Shown here in pieces: positions 17,673 through 29,100 of a stretch of DNA of 40,735 nucleotides. Source of the stretch: an uncultured Blastocatellia bacterium (GTDB taxonomy: Bacteria; Acidobacteriota; Blastocatellia; Pyrinomonadales; Pyrinomonadaceae). Every line of letters starts with the position of its first letter. Position 1 is the stretch's first letter. The stretch spans positions 1 to 40,735 of the forward strand of contig CAMLLD010000060.1 in the NCBI GenBank assembly GCA_946480785.1, read 5' to 3'. The notes under the pieces are model-generated. The model did not search any database and was not told the DNA's origin. It was given only the letters and a program-made list of their open reading frames with translations. The translations under genes were made by a program, and so were the position numbers.

Positions 17673-17993
17673 TTAGTGGCGGAATCGATTGTTGCGATAA
17701 CGCCGCCAGTTGCGGTGATTGTTGTCCCAGCGGCGGTCGCGATCACGCCGCGAGCGGCGATAATAACGGCTTGTCCACGTCGTGTTACGACGCGGTCCGC
17801 GGCCGTCCCAACGTCCGTCGCGCGCGTCGTGGCAATTAACAAACTTGCCACACTTGCGGCCGAGACCTTCATCGAACCCGCGACCGCGGCCACGGCCACG
17901 ACCCTGGGCCAACGCATCCGCCGACACGCTCAAAACGAGCAGTAAGACGAGAGCCGCTGCCCCCATCAGTTTTTTGGAAAACAGTGATTTCAT
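17673..17993 (-). CDS. Small secreted Arg-rich protein
   Basis: A 106-residue protein. Residues 1-29 are a signal peptide: basic KSLFSKK, a hydrophobic core AAALVLLLVLSV, and a probable signal-peptidase I site ADALA-QG. The mature part is extremely basic and low in complexity: RGRGRGRG, then a CGKFVNC pair (two Cys that could form a disulfide), and a tail of Arg/Asn/Trp/Tyr (RRDRDRRWDNNHRNWRRYRNN). AGGAGG stands about 7 nt before the ATG, which supports real expression. The function is not recognised; binding to anionic surface polymers would fit the charge. Confidence 0.75.
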   Translation of the reverse strand: MKSLFSKKLMGAAALVLLLVLSVSADALAQGRGRGRGRGFDEGLGRKCGKFVNCHDARDGRWDGRGPRRNTTWTSRYYRRSRRDRDRRWDNNHRNWRRYRNNRFRH

Positions 17994-18083
17994 AAACGTC
18001 CCTCCTATCAGCTACCATAGCACCCATTTTGTGGCGGTTATTGTTACTTTATTGTTGCCCCCGTAAGGAATTTCAATCTGGCG

Positions 18084-18815
18084 ATGACAAACGTTAACCC
18101 GGCGGAAGGGCTTGCCGCGCGCTTCGCCGCCGTCAAAGCGCGTATCGAAGCGGCTGCGAAGAGCTGCGGCCGCAAGCCGGAAGAGGTCAGGTTGATCGCG
18201 ATCAGCAAGACGCATCCTGCGAGTCTGATAAGTAGTCTCATCGAACTCGGCGCCACCGACCTCGGCGAGAACCGGGTGCAGGAAGCCGAAGAGAAGATCC
18301 CGCAAGTGGAACAAGGGAGCGCGCGCTGGCATCTCGTCGGACACCTGCAAGCCAACAAAGCGCGCCGCGCGTTGCATCTGTTTGACGTAATTCACTCGCT
18401 TGATTCGATCGACCTTGCTCGACGTCTTGATAGGTTGTGTGTAGAAGAGGGCCGGCAGTCAGTGCCCGTGCTCATTCAGGTAGACTTGGGCCACGAGGAA
18501 ACGAAGACGGGCATCGACGAACAGGAGCTGCCGCAACTCGTCGAAGCAGTGCAACAACTCGAGCGGCTCGAACTGATCGGACTGATGACGCTGCCGCCGT
18601 TCTTCGACGACCCGGAACAAGCCCGACCGTACTTTCGTAGGCTGCGGCAACTGCGCGATGAGCTTGCGTCCGGCGGCGTCTTCGGTACGAATCGTGGTGA
18701 ACTGTCGATGGGCATGACGCACGACTTTGCAGTCGCGATCGAAGAAGGCGCGACGATGGTGCGCATCGGCACGGCGATTTTCGGCGCTCGCGAGCAGCCG
18801 CAAAAAGGCACGTAA
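18084..18815 (+). CDS. yggS: YggS/PROSC pyridoxal-phosphate homeostasis protein
   Basis: A 243-residue single-domain TIM-barrel protein that binds pyridoxal 5'-phosphate and controls its cellular balance; it has no known catalytic activity. Motifs seen: LIAISKTHP with the PLP Lys, [48 protein letters not shown] and the phosphate-binding [28 protein letters not shown]. It is followed 3 bp later by yggT, a gene pair kept together in many bacteria, and then by a Ser/Thr kinase gene. Confidence 0.95.
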   Translation: MTNVNPAEGLAARFAAVKARIEAAAKSCGRKPEEVRLIAISKTHPASLISSLIELGATDLGENRVQEAEEKIPQVEQGSARWHLVGHLQANKARRALHLFDVIHSLDSIDLARRLDRLCVEEGRQSVPVLIQVDLGHEETKTGIDEQELPQLVEAVQQLERLELIGLMTLPPFFDDPEQARPYFRRLRQLRDELASGGVFGTNRGELSMGMTHDFAVAIEEGATMVRIGTAIFGAREQPQKGT

Positions 18816-18818
18816 AGC

Positions 18819-19427
18819 ATGTTTGTTATCGCGCGAACATTCCTGTTCTTTAGTTGGGCGGTGCAACTGGCCATCGTCGCGATCGTCGTCCTGATGGTCC
18901 TGCGGCTGATCTCAGACGCGGCGGACCTGAATCCTTTTGGCTGGGCGTCGCGTACCATCCGCAGGCTGACGGACCCGTTTGTGATGCCGGTGCGCGGTTC
19001 CCTGCGCAACGTCGGTGTCGATCCGAAGTTCGCGGCGCTGGTCGTGATCCTGGTGTCGATCTTGTTGGGTTACTTTCTGGTGCAGATCGTGAGCACCATC
19101 GCTACTACGATCGAGGGTGTTGTCTCGGGCTTGCTTACCGGCTCAATCGTGTCGGTGATCGGGTTTATTCTGTCGGGACTGCTCTCGTTGTACATCCTCT
19201 GCATCTTCATGCGGGTGATCTTTTCGTGGGGTATGGTTAGTTATCACAACCGTGTCATGCGCTTCCTGATCGACGTGACCGAACCTTTGCTCGGTCCGTT
19301 GCGTCACATGATTCCGCCGGTGGCCCGGATGGATATCTCTCCGCTGATCGCGATACTGATCTTGTGGCTGTTTCAGGCGGCGATAGCGGGAACACTCTTG
19401 CGCGGCGCAACGCCGATGACCTTCTGA
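18819..19427 (+). CDS. yggT: YggT-family membrane protein
   Basis: A 202-residue inner membrane protein with two YGGT repeats, each a pair of hydrophobic helices around a conserved loop: [20 protein letters not shown] in the first and [32 protein letters not shown] in the second. Its role is not firmly known; links to cell division, osmotic balance and membrane organisation have been proposed for the family. The stop overlaps the next gene's ATG (TGATG), so translation of the kinase is probably coupled to it. Confidence 0.92.
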   Translation: MFVIARTFLFFSWAVQLAIVAIVVLMVLRLISDAADLNPFGWASRTIRRLTDPFVMPVRGSLRNVGVDPKFAALVVILVSILLGYFLVQIVSTIATTIEGVVSGLLTGSIVSVIGFILSGLLSLYILCIFMRVIFSWGMVSYHNRVMRFLIDVTEPLLGPLRHMIPPVARMDISPLIAILILWLFQAAIAGTLLRGATPMTF

Positions 19428-22342
19428 TGGAACTCGATAAAGTCGGACACTACCGGATTCTTGAAAAGCTCGGCGCGGGCGGCATGGGCGAAGTCTATCT
19501 CGCGGAGGACATGAAACTCGGCCGCAAGGTCGCGATCAAGATCCTCAGCGAGGAATACACGACCAACCGAGATCGGCTGCATCGCTTCGAGCAGGAAGCC
19601 TCGGCCGCGTCGAACCTGAATCACCCGAACATCCTGACGATTCACGAAGTCGGCATCGACAACGGCCGCCACTACATCGCCACCGAGTTCATCGACGGCG
19701 TGACGTTGCGTCGTAAAGCCCTCGGCTCCGATCTCGACATTCCCGAGATACTCGACATCGCCGTTCAGGTCGCGAGCGCGCTCGAAGAAGCGCACGTGGC
19801 CGGCATCGTGCATCGCGACGTCAAGCCCGACAACATCATGGTGCGCCGCAACGGCTACGTGAAGGTGCTGGACTTCGGTCTCGCGAAACTCACCGAAACT
19901 GTCGACCGCAGTCCGTCCGACGCCGAAGCGTCGACGCGCGTGATGGTGCAGACGGACGCGGGCGTGGTGATGGGAACGTCCCACTACATGTCGCCCGAAC
20001 AAGCGCGCGGCCGGCCGGTTGATGCGCGCAGCGACATCTGGAGTCTCGGCGTCGTGATCTATGAGCTCGTCGCGGGCCGCACGCCGTTTGAAGGCGAAAC
20101 GTCAACCGACGTCATCGTTGCGATCACGCAGAAAGAGCCGCCGCCACTCGCGCGCTTCGCGCCGAATGTTCCCGCCGAACTCGAGTGGATCATCATGAAG
20201 GCGCTGCGCAAAGATCGCGACGAGCGCTATCAAACGATCAAGGAACTGTTGACCGATCTGCGCCGCCTCAAGCAGCGGCTGGAGTTTGAAACGGAGTTGG
20301 AACGGACGGTTCCCAGCGGCGCGGCGGCGATTAGAAGCAGCGACATCCCGATCTCACCGACGACTCCTGAGCGCGCGTTGCCAACCAAAACGGTCTCGCA
20401 CGTCTCGAGCGCGGAATACATCGCGACCGGGATCAAGCGTCATAAGATCGCGGCCGCGATAGTCGCCATACTGCTGATCGCGGGCACTGCAGCCGGTTTC
20501 TACTTCTATTACAACCGCGCGAAGCCGCTCACCGACAAAGACACGATCCTCGTCGCCGACTTCGTCAACACCACCGGCGAGCCCGTCTTTGACGGCACAC
20601 TCAAGCAGGCGCTCGCGGTGCATCTCGGCCAGACGCCGTTTCTGAATATCTTTCCCGAAGAGCGCGTGCGCGAAACGTTGCGCTTCATGGGCCGCTCGCC
20701 GGACGATCGCATCACGCGCGACATCGGCCGCGAGATCTGCGAACGCCAGGGCATCAGGGCGCTGCTGACCGGTTCGATTGCGAGTCTCGGCAGTCATTAC
20801 GTGATCACGCTGGAAGCCGTGAATCCGCGTTCCGGCGATCCGTTTGCGCGCGAACAGATCGAAGCGGAGAGTAAAGAGAAAGTGCTGTCGTCGTTGAGCA
20901 CTGCGGCGTGGAACCTGCGCAAGAAGCTCGGCGAGTCGCTCAGTTCGATGCAGAAGTACGACATGAGCATCGAGCAGGCGACAACGTCGTCGCTGGAAGC
21001 GTTGAAGGCATTTGCGATGGGCAACGACGAACGCGCGAAGGGAAATGCGAAAGAGTCGCTTGCTTTCTATAAACGCGCTACCGAGCTCGATCCAAACTTC
21101 GCGATGGCTTATGCGCGCATCGGCGTGTACTACGGCAATCAGCAGCAGATGGAAGCGGCGCGGCCGTACGTGGAGAAAGCGTACGATCTGCGCGACCGCG
21201 TCAGCGAACGCGAGCGTTATTACATCACCGAAAAGTACTACACGTATCTCACGGGGGAAATCGACAAAACGATCGAAACCCTGCAAACCTGGTCCAAGCT
21301 TTATCCGAACGATTTCGTTCCGCACAACAACCTGGCCATCAACTATATGCAGGTCGGACGTTTCGCAGACGCGCTGAAGGAAGCTTTGGAAGCAGTCCGG
21401 TTGGGACCAAACAACTTCAACGCGCACGACAATCTTGTCAGCAGTTATATAGGCCTGGGCCGGCTCGACGAAGCCGAGCAAGCGGCGAAGGAGCTGGAGC
21501 GGATCAATCCGGACTCACTCGGCGTTCACTTTACGAAGTACTTCTTCGCCTTCATGCGGCGAGACCAGGCGGGTATGGATCGTGAACTCGAGTGGGCCAA
21601 GGGTAAGTCCGAAGAACCTGAAGCCCTGGGCACCGCGGCGGCAACAGCGATGTACTACGGTAAGGCGAAACAGGGTGCAGAGTTGCTCAACCATGGACGG
21701 CAGATCTTGATCGCGCGCGGTGAGACCGAGAACACCCCGCAGGGAATGATGAACCTGGCCGGAAGTCTGGTTTATTTCGGCCGTTGTGCGGAGGCAAAGA
21801 ACGAGGCCAAGGCGGCGATCGCTATCTCGCACGGCCTGAGTGTTCTGGTGCCTGGCGTGCTGGTCTTCGCGGTCTGTGACGATCATAACCAGGCGCAATC
21901 GTTGCTTGACGAGCTGCGCAAGCAGTATCCGAAAAGCACGATCGTTAACTCGGTGATCGATCCCCTCGTCCGCGCGGAAGAGGAACGAAGCCGCGGCAAT
22001 CTCGATGGCGCGGTACAGGTGCTGGAGTCTGTGCGCGGTTACGACATGGGGTTAGTGACCGGCCTCGCAAACAACTACCTGCGCGGCACGCTGTACCTGC
22101 AACAGCGCCGGGGCAATGAAGCGGCCGCGGAGTTTAAGAAGATCATCGATAACCCGGGCGTGGATTCGTTTTCTCCGGCCCACGTACTGGCGCATCTCTG
22201 TCTGGGCCGCGCGCTCGCCATCACCGGCGACACCGCCGGCGCGCGCAAGTCTTACCAGGATTTCTTCGCGTTGTGGAAAGACGCCGATCCGGATCTGCCC
22301 GTGCTCGTTGAGGCGAAGAAAGAGTACGAGCAACTGAAATAG
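19427..22342 (+). CDS. Transmembrane Ser/Thr protein kinase with TPR sensor region
   Basis: A 971-residue Hanks-type kinase. The N-terminal catalytic domain (8-285) is complete: glycine loop LGAGGMGEVYLAED (15-28), Lys38 in VAIKIL, HRDVKPDN (129-136), DFGLAK (149-154) and the SPEQARGRPVDARSDIWSLG segment. A single transmembrane helix (about 341-363) leads to an extracytoplasmic part. That part begins with a TolB-N/FlgO-like module (TILVADFVNTTG...) and continues with about ten TPR-like repeats (LEALKAFAMGNDERAKGNAKESLAFYKRA and others). This kinase-TM-TPR architecture is common in Acidobacteriota. The start is the ATG inside TGATG at 19427. Confidence 0.92.
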   Translation: MELDKVGHYRILEKLGAGGMGEVYLAEDMKLGRKVAIKILSEEYTTNRDRLHRFEQEASAASNLNHPNILTIHEVGIDNGRHYIATEFIDGVTLRRKALGSDLDIPEILDIAVQVASALEEAHVAGIVHRDVKPDNIMVRRNGYVKVLDFGLAKLTETVDRSPSDAEASTRVMVQTDAGVVMGTSHYMSPEQARGRPVDARSDIWSLGVVIYELVAGRTPFEGETSTDVIVAITQKEPPPLARFAPNVPAELEWIIMKALRKDRDERYQTIKELLTDLRRLKQRLEFETELERTVPSGAAAIRSSDIPISPTTPERALPTKTVSHVSSAEYIATGIKRHKIAAAIVAILLIAGTAAGFYFYYNRAKPLTDKDTILVADFVNTTGEPVFDGTLKQALAVHLGQTPFLNIFPEERVRETLRFMGRSPDDRITRDIGREICERQGIRALLTGSIASLGSHYVITLEAVNPRSGDPFAREQIEAESKEKVLSSLSTAAWNLRKKLGESLSSMQKYDMSIEQATTSSLEALKAFAMGNDERAKGNAKESLAFYKRATELDPNFAMAYARIGVYYGNQQQMEAARPYVEKAYDLRDRVSERERYYITEKYYTYLTGEIDKTIETLQTWSKLYPNDFVPHNNLAINYMQVGRFADALKEALEAVRLGPNNFNAHDNLVSSYIGLGRLDEAEQAAKELERINPDSLGVHFTKYFFAFMRRDQAGMDRELEWAKGKSEEPEALGTAAATAMYYGKAKQGAELLNHGRQILIARGETENTPQGMMNLAGSLVYFGRCAEAKNEAKAAIAISHGLSVLVPGVLVFAVCDDHNQAQSLLDELRKQYPKSTIVNSVIDPLVRAEEERSRGNLDGAVQVLESVRGYDMGLVTGLANNYLRGTLYLQQRRGNEAAAEFKKIIDNPGVDSFSPAHVLAHLCLGRALAITGDTAGARKSYQDFFALWKDADPDLPVLVEAKKEYEQLK

Positions 22343-22401
22343 CGCGCGGGTTTGTGATATATTGCGCTGCCTGAAACACCCTCCAGAAGGACCTTTAACA
22401 A

Positions 22402-23145
22402 ATGTCGGGACATTCGAAATGGCACAGTATTAAGCACAAGAAAGGCGCGCTCGATGCCAAGCGCGGCAAACTGTTTACGAAGTTTATTAAAGAGATCACC
22501 GTCGCGGCGCGCAGCGGCGGCGGCGACCCCGAAGGCAACGCGCGTTTGCGCAAGGCGATCCTCGACGCTAAAGGCGGCAACATGCCCAACGACACGATCG
22601 AGCGTGCCATTCGCCGCGGTACGGGCGAAGAAGAAGGCGTGAACTACGAAGAGATCACTTACGAAGGTTATGGTCCGGGTGGAGTGGCGTTGATGATCCA
22701 GTCGATGACCGACAATCGCAACCGCACGGTCGCGGAAATCCGGCACATCTTTTCGAAGAACGGCGGCAACCTTGGGGAGTCTGGGTCCGTGGGTTGGATG
22801 TTTGAGAAGAAGGGGTACATCGTCGTCGACAAGTCGGCGAAGTCAGAGGAAGAACTTTTCGATCTCGCGATTGAAGCGGGCGCCGACGATCTGCGCGACG
22901 ACGAAGACACGTTTGAGATCATCACGTCGCCCGATGCTTTCGACGGCGTGCTGACGGCGCTTAAAGGAGCGGGCATCGAGCCGCAGGTGGCGGAAGTAGA
23001 GATGGTGCCGCAGAACTACATCCGGCTCGAAGGCGGCGACGCGCGGCAGATGTTGAAGTTAATGGAAGCGCTTGAAGATCACGACGACGTGCAGAAGGTG
23101 TCGGCGAATTTTGATATCAGTGAAGCCGATATGGCCGCGGCGTAA
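22402..23145 (+). CDS. yebC: YebC/PmpR-family protein
   Basis: A 247-residue protein of the YebC/TACO1 family. Seen motifs: the start [57 protein letters not shown] and [22 protein letters not shown]. Members were described as transcriptional regulators and more recently as translation factors that relieve ribosome stalling, notably at proline runs. AAGGACC stands 10 nt before the ATG, and a TATATT -10-like hexamer lies about 45 nt upstream. Alone at its locus, it converges on the glucan synthase gene. Confidence 0.95.
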   Translation: MSGHSKWHSIKHKKGALDAKRGKLFTKFIKEITVAARSGGGDPEGNARLRKAILDAKGGNMPNDTIERAIRRGTGEEEGVNYEEITYEGYGPGGVALMIQSMTDNRNRTVAEIRHIFSKNGGNLGESGSVGWMFEKKGYIVVDKSAKSEEELFDLAIEAGADDLRDDEDTFEIITSPDAFDGVLTALKGAGIEPQVAEVEMVPQNYIRLEGGDARQMLKLMEALEDHDDVQKVSANFDISEADMAAA

Positions 23146-23146
23146 T

Positions 23147-23188
23147 TTAACCACAGATTTACACGGACCCGTGTGCATCTGTGGTTAA
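23147..23188. repeat. Perfect nested palindrome at the yebC/glucan synthase junction
   Basis: TTAACCACAGAT (23147-23158) pairs perfectly with ATCTGTGGTTAA (23177-23188), and inside it ACACGG (23161-23166) pairs with CCGTGT (23169-23174). The structure overlaps the last nine codons of the glucan synthase. It probably works as a bidirectional terminator hairpin (CTTTCTCTT follows rightward) and is built from the dispersed CACAGAT/ACACGGA repeat. Confidence 0.7.
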
Positions 23189-26100
23189 CTCTTTCTCTTC
23201 AGTGCGAACGGGTTCGCCCATCACGATCCTCACGTTGTAAGTCTTCTCTTCGTCACTCAACTCGATCGCGGTAGTGGGTTGCGCTGTGCCGTCAACTTCC
23301 ACCGTCACCACGCCGCGATTCACACCGAGCGGGTTCTCCACCTTGATGCGATAGACCGCGCGGCCGCGGCGATAAGTGATCTCGAAGTCGCGCCACCAGC
23401 GCGGCACACACGGATCGATCTGCAAGCGATTGCTTTGCAGCTTGAACCCGAGAATCGACTCGAGTCCCGCGCGATACATCCAGCCGGCCGAACCCGTGTA
23501 CCACGTCCAACCGCCGCGGCCCGTGTGCGGCGGCACCGCATAAACATCGCCCACCGCCGTGTACGGCTCGACTTTGTATTTGTGCAGTCCCGCGCGCGTC
23601 GACGAATGATTGATCGGATTGAGCAGCGCGAAGAGCTCGCCCGCGCGTTCCCCATCGCCGAGCAGCGCGTAGGCAATCAAGGTCCAGATTGCGGCGTGAG
23701 TATATTGTCCGCCGTTTTCACGCACGCCCGGCACGTAGCCCTTGATGTAACCGGGATCGAGTTTGCCTTTATCAAACGGCGGCGTGAACAGAATCACGAG
23801 CCCGTCGCCGCGACGAATCAGAAACTCCTCCACCGCCGCCATCGAGCGTCCCATGCGAAACGGATCTGACGCGCCGGAAATCACAGACCACGATTGCGCG
23901 ATCGAGTCGATGCGACACTCTTCGTTACGCGCGGAACCGAGCGGTGTGCCGTCGTCGAAATAAGCGCGACGATACCAGTCTCCGTCCCAGCCTTTTTCTT
24001 CGAGCGCTTTCTTCAGGTGGTCCAGGTGTTCGCGATAACGCTGCGCGCGCGCGTCTTCCTTGCGCGTCTCGGCGTGCGGCGTGAACGTCGCAAGCGTCAT
24101 GCAGAGAAACCAGCCGAGCCAAACGCTTTCGCCCTTGCCAAGTTGGCCCACGCGGTTCATGCCGTCGTTCCAGTCGCCGCCGCCCATCAGTGGTAGTCCG
24201 TGCTCGCCGACGTTCAGGCTGCGATCGATCGCGCGCGCGCAGTGTTCGAAGATCGTCGCGGTCTCGGTGGAGACTTCCGGCTGCTTGTAGCTCTCGAGTT
24301 GTCCCGGCGCGAGCGGTTCCTGTTCGAGGAAGGGAACGACTTCGTCGAGGACGGATGTGTCGCCGGTGACGTTGATGTAGAAAGCGGTGACGAACGGCAG
24401 CCACAGGAGATCGTCTGAGATCGTCGTGCGGACGCCGCGCCCGGTCGGCGGATGCCACCAGTGCTGCACGTCGCCTTCTTTGAACTGATGCGCCGCTGCA
24501 AGCAGGATCTGTTTGCGCGTGATCTCTGGACGGCTATAAACGATCGCCATCACGTCCTGCAGTTGATCGCGAAAACCGTAAGCGCCGCCGGATTGATAGA
24601 ACGCAGTGCGCGCCCAGATGCGGCAGGAAAGCGTCTGATAGACGAGCCAGCGATTCAGCATCGTGTCGAGCGCCGGATCGGGCGTGCGCACTTCGACCGT
24701 GCCGAGCAGATCGTCCCAGTGGTCCAACACCTTCTCGAACGCGGCGTTGACGTTCGCGGCCTGGCGAAAATTCGTGACGAGCGCTTGCGCATCGGCTTTC
24801 GAGCCCGCTTCGCCGATGAGAAAGATCACTTCGCGGGCCTCGTTGGGCGCGAGTTCGATCTGCGTTTGGATCGCGGCGCACGGATCGAGTCCTGCGCCAT
24901 CGCGACCGGCGAGACCGGTGCGCTTCAAAGCCGCCGGTGCTTCCAGCGAACCGTTGCGGCCGACGAACTCCTTCCGATCGCAAGTCGCGCTGGAGACGCG
25001 TTCGCTCGTGGCGACAAACGCCACGCGCTCGGCAAACTCGTTGTTGTAAGGATTGCGCGCGAAGATCGTCGCCATCTGCTGATCGATCTCCGTGATGATG
25101 TAAGGCGCGGAAGATTGGCGCGCCACGCCCATCACGAGTTCGTTGTAGTTCGTGATGCTCAACCGCCGTTTGCGTGCTGTGCGATTGCGCAGTCGCAGCA
25201 AAGAGATCTTCACTGACGCATCGAGCGGCACGAACACCAGCAACTCTTGCACTAGCCCGTGACTCGTGTGCTCGAAAACGCTGTAACCCTGGCCGTGCCT
25301 GACGATGTAAGGTTCGCGCTCGCGAATCGGCAAAGGCGTGGCCGACCAGACGCTGCCGGAATCTTCGTCACGCAAGTACACGACTTCGCCGGGTGGATCG
25401 CTGATGGCGTCGTTGGACCACGGTGTCAAACGGTTCTCGCGGCTGTTCACCGACCACGTATAACCGCCGCCGGTTTCGGTGATCTGAAAACCGAAATCGA
25501 TCGCGTTGCCGACGACGTTGGACCACGGCGCGGGTGTCCATTGCTCCGCGCCGAGCACCGTGACGTATTCACGTCCGCCCTGATGAAAGCCGCCGAGACC
25601 GTTGAAGAAACTGAGTTCGGGCGGAGCGATGGTTTGTTCGGGATAAGTCTGCGACGCGAGCCGTGGGACCAGCAGCGGCGGCAGCGGTTCCTGCGTGCGC
25701 GGTCGTTCGAGCTGATCGTGGAAACTGCCGCGCTCCGCGACGATCACCACGCGCGCGACTGCGTGCAGCAGGATGCGATCCGCGTCGGGTATCTGATCGG
25801 CGCGGCGCAGATATACGCCGCCGGGTTTGTCTTGCAGCCCTTGCAGGCCGCTCGTTCGCACGATCGTTTCCAGTTCTTTGTGCAACGGTTCGAGATAGCT
25901 CGACGGCGTGTCGTTGAGAATTACGAGGTCGCACTTCAATCCTTTGTAGTGCAGGTATTCGTGACCGCGGACGAGTTTCTTTACCGTTTCGAGATCGGCG
26001 GCTTTGTTGATGCGCACCACGATGATCGGCAAGTCGCCGCTGATGCCGTAAGCCCACAGACTCGACTGCGCTTTCGTGTTCATTGCGAGCACGTGCGGCG

Positions 26101-29100
26101 TCGGACGCAGTGACGGATCGGAATAGACGATGCGCGCGGCGAGCCGTTGAAACAGGTGTGCTTCTTCGGCGTCGATCTTGAGGTGAGTCATCTCGACCTG
26201 CGCCTTGGTCCAGGCGAGGCGTAGTTCGCGTTCGAAGATGTTTGGATCGTGATACTTGTCCGCAAGCGCGAGCGCGTCTTCGCGTGAATGGGCCACGGCG
26301 GTGCTGAATGAACAACTCACCGTCTGATTGGGTTGAATGCGCACGCGGCGTCGCAGACTAAACACCGGATCGAGCACCGCGCCGGTCGTGTTTGAAAGCG
26401 GACGATCCTCCAGCACCGCGATGGGATTGCTCGCGTTGCGGCCGCGTCCCAAAAACCTGCCGCGATCGGTTTCGTATTGAATCCCGCCGACGCTTTCGCC
26501 TTCGACCACGACAACGTGAATGCCCCAGACCGGACGCTCTTCGGTCGAGCGCTGGCGGCGGTGAGCGAGGATCGCGTTCTCGCCGTGAATAAATTCGGTT
26601 TCGATGAAGAGATTGCTGAACGCCTGGTGCGCGGCGTCGGCGCCGGGCGTGTTGAGCACGACCTCAGCGTAACTCGTCAACTCGATTTCGCGCGTGCGCG
26701 ACGAATGATTCGTCAACGACACGCGGCGCACTTCCGCGTTGTCTTCAGCCGACACGACCACTTCCATGCGCGTCGAAATGCCCGAGTCGACGCGCCGGAA
26801 GTCGGCTTTGTCTTCGGAGAACGCGACCGTGTAAAGCTGCGGCTTTCGTTTCACCGGTTGATGGCCGGCGGACCAGACCATGCCGCTGCGCACGTCGCGC
26901 AGGTAGATGAACGCGCCCCAGTTGTCGCGCGTCACGTCTTCGCGCCAGCGTGTCACCGCAAACTCTTCGCAGTTTGAATAACCGGAACCGGCGGTTGTGA
27001 GCATGACGTTGTAAGCGCCGTTCGAGAGCAACTGCGTGCGCGGCGTTTCCAGATCGGCTGAGTCGTAGACGCGCGTGACCATGCCCGGCATGGTATGGAC
27101 CACGCGACCGGTCAGGACTTCTTCGGCGCGCGGATGAGCAGCCGGCGCGCCGACCGGGACGCGCTCCTGCAACAACAACTCGGTGGCCTGCACCGCCGGG
27201 TCGTTGTGAAAACGTTTCTCCATGATGTCGTCGCGCAGCAGGTTTGTAAGCGCGACGAGACTCATGCCCTGATGGTGGGCCATGAACGCGCGAATGAGCA
27301 CCGACTTCTGACCATCGGGCACCCGTTCGGGCGTGTAGTCGAGCGATTCGTAAAAGCCGAACGGGCCGAGCGCCTCTTCTTTTTCGAGCCGCCGCAAATT
27401 GCTGATGGCGGCGCTTGGTTCTACCGCCGCTGCGAGCAGCGAGGCGTAAGGCGCGACGACGAGATCCTCGACGAGTCCGCGCTTTAGGCCGAGGCCGGGC
27501 ACGCCGAATGGTCCATATTGATAGTTAAGCTGGAGATCGCGCACGTTGTACGCGGCCTCGGAAATGCCCCACGGCACGCCGCGCTCCCGGCCGTATTCGA
27601 TCTGCCGCGAGATCACGGTTTCGTAAGTCTCGGAGAGCAGCGTGTGCTGGTAGTTGCGCATCACGAGCAGCGGCATCAGGTACTCAAACATCGTGCCCGT
27701 CCACGAGAGCAACGCGCGGCCGTGATCGACTTTCGTCAACGCGCGGCCCATGCGGAACCAGTGCTCCTGCGGCACGTCGCCTTTGGCGATGCCGACGAAG
27801 CTCGCGAGCCGCGCTTCGCTGGCGAGCAGGTCGTAGTAAGAATCGTCCGCGCGCGACGCGCTCGCGTTGAAACCGATCGTGAACAACTTGCGCTCAACGT
27901 CGAAGAGAAACGAGAAGTCAGTTTCGTCGATGAGCTGATCGCAGGTGCGCGCGATGCGGCTGAGACGCGATAGCAGATCGTTTGAACCGTTGGCGGCTTG
28001 CTCGAGTGCTTTCGTCAGTTTTGCAGAGATTTGGGCCAGTTGCGGCGAGTCGTGATTCTGGAAAGCTGCCAGTTGGACGAGAACTTTGTCGCAGAGCTGC
28101 GGCACGTCCGCGAGCGTCGGCACGTTCTGTAGTAGTTCGAAAATGGTGGTCCACTCGCGATCCGCGCCGATGGCTTGTTTCAGCTCGGGTAACAAACGGC
28201 CCCACGTCGTGAGCGACTGTGCGTCGCGCTGGTGAGACGTGACCTGGTGCCGCAACGCGTTGACCCACCAGTGCAGCTCCTGAAAAGTAGCCTCACCGTG
28301 TTCCTGGGCGAGCGCGTTGACGATGTCGTCGATCTCGGAGGCGCGCCGGGCCAGCGAATCGATCAGGCGAAACCATGCTGACAGATCCTTCCCTGGGTCT
28401 ACGGCCAACAGTTTTCGCGTAGCGGAGATCTCATCTTCCAACTGGCGCACCGTCACCACGTCCGTGCGTTGTCGAAAAGTACCGACGAGAGTCGCCTCAA
28501 GCGTGAGCGCATCGAGCGTGTCGGTGAGTCCGTGGATGACGTGCGGACCAAACAACTTGTCGTCGGGCAGTTCGATCGCGCCCTGTTTGATCGCGATCAG
28601 ATGACCGGCGAGATTGCCGCTGTCGACGGTCGAGACGTATTGCGGCATCAGCGGCTGGAGAGTTTTCGTGTCGTACCAGTTGAAGAAATGGCCGTGCAGC
28701 CGGTTCAACTTCGCGAGCGTGGCGAAGGTGAGCTCCAGGCGTTCCACCAGCTCCAACGTGCTGACATAACCGAGCTCGCGCGCGGAAGCGGTCGCGAGTA
28801 ACAACAGACCCATGTTCGTCGGCGACGTGCGATGGGCCGTCACGGGCGAAGGATCTTCCTGAAAGTTGTCGGGCGGAAGCCAGTTGTCTTCAGCGCCGAC
28901 GAAGGTCTCGAAGAAGCGCCACGTGCGGCGGGCGATCAAACGGGCGAAGTTTGTCTCTTCGAGACTCAGGACTTGTCGCACGAGCGGGCGCGGCTTGCTG
29001 GTCCACAAGGCGATGAAGGGCGAGGCGATCCACACCGCGGCGAGAATGCCCATCAACGGCAGCGCGTCAGGTTTTAAAAAGACGGTCAGGCCAAGCGCCA

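Noticed and set aside
19373..20002. Long open frames on the strand opposite the Ser/Thr kinase, ligA and glucan synthase genes.
   Set aside because: These are typical antisense shadows of GC-rich genes (His/Arg/Val-rich, no domain features) over well-identified proteins.
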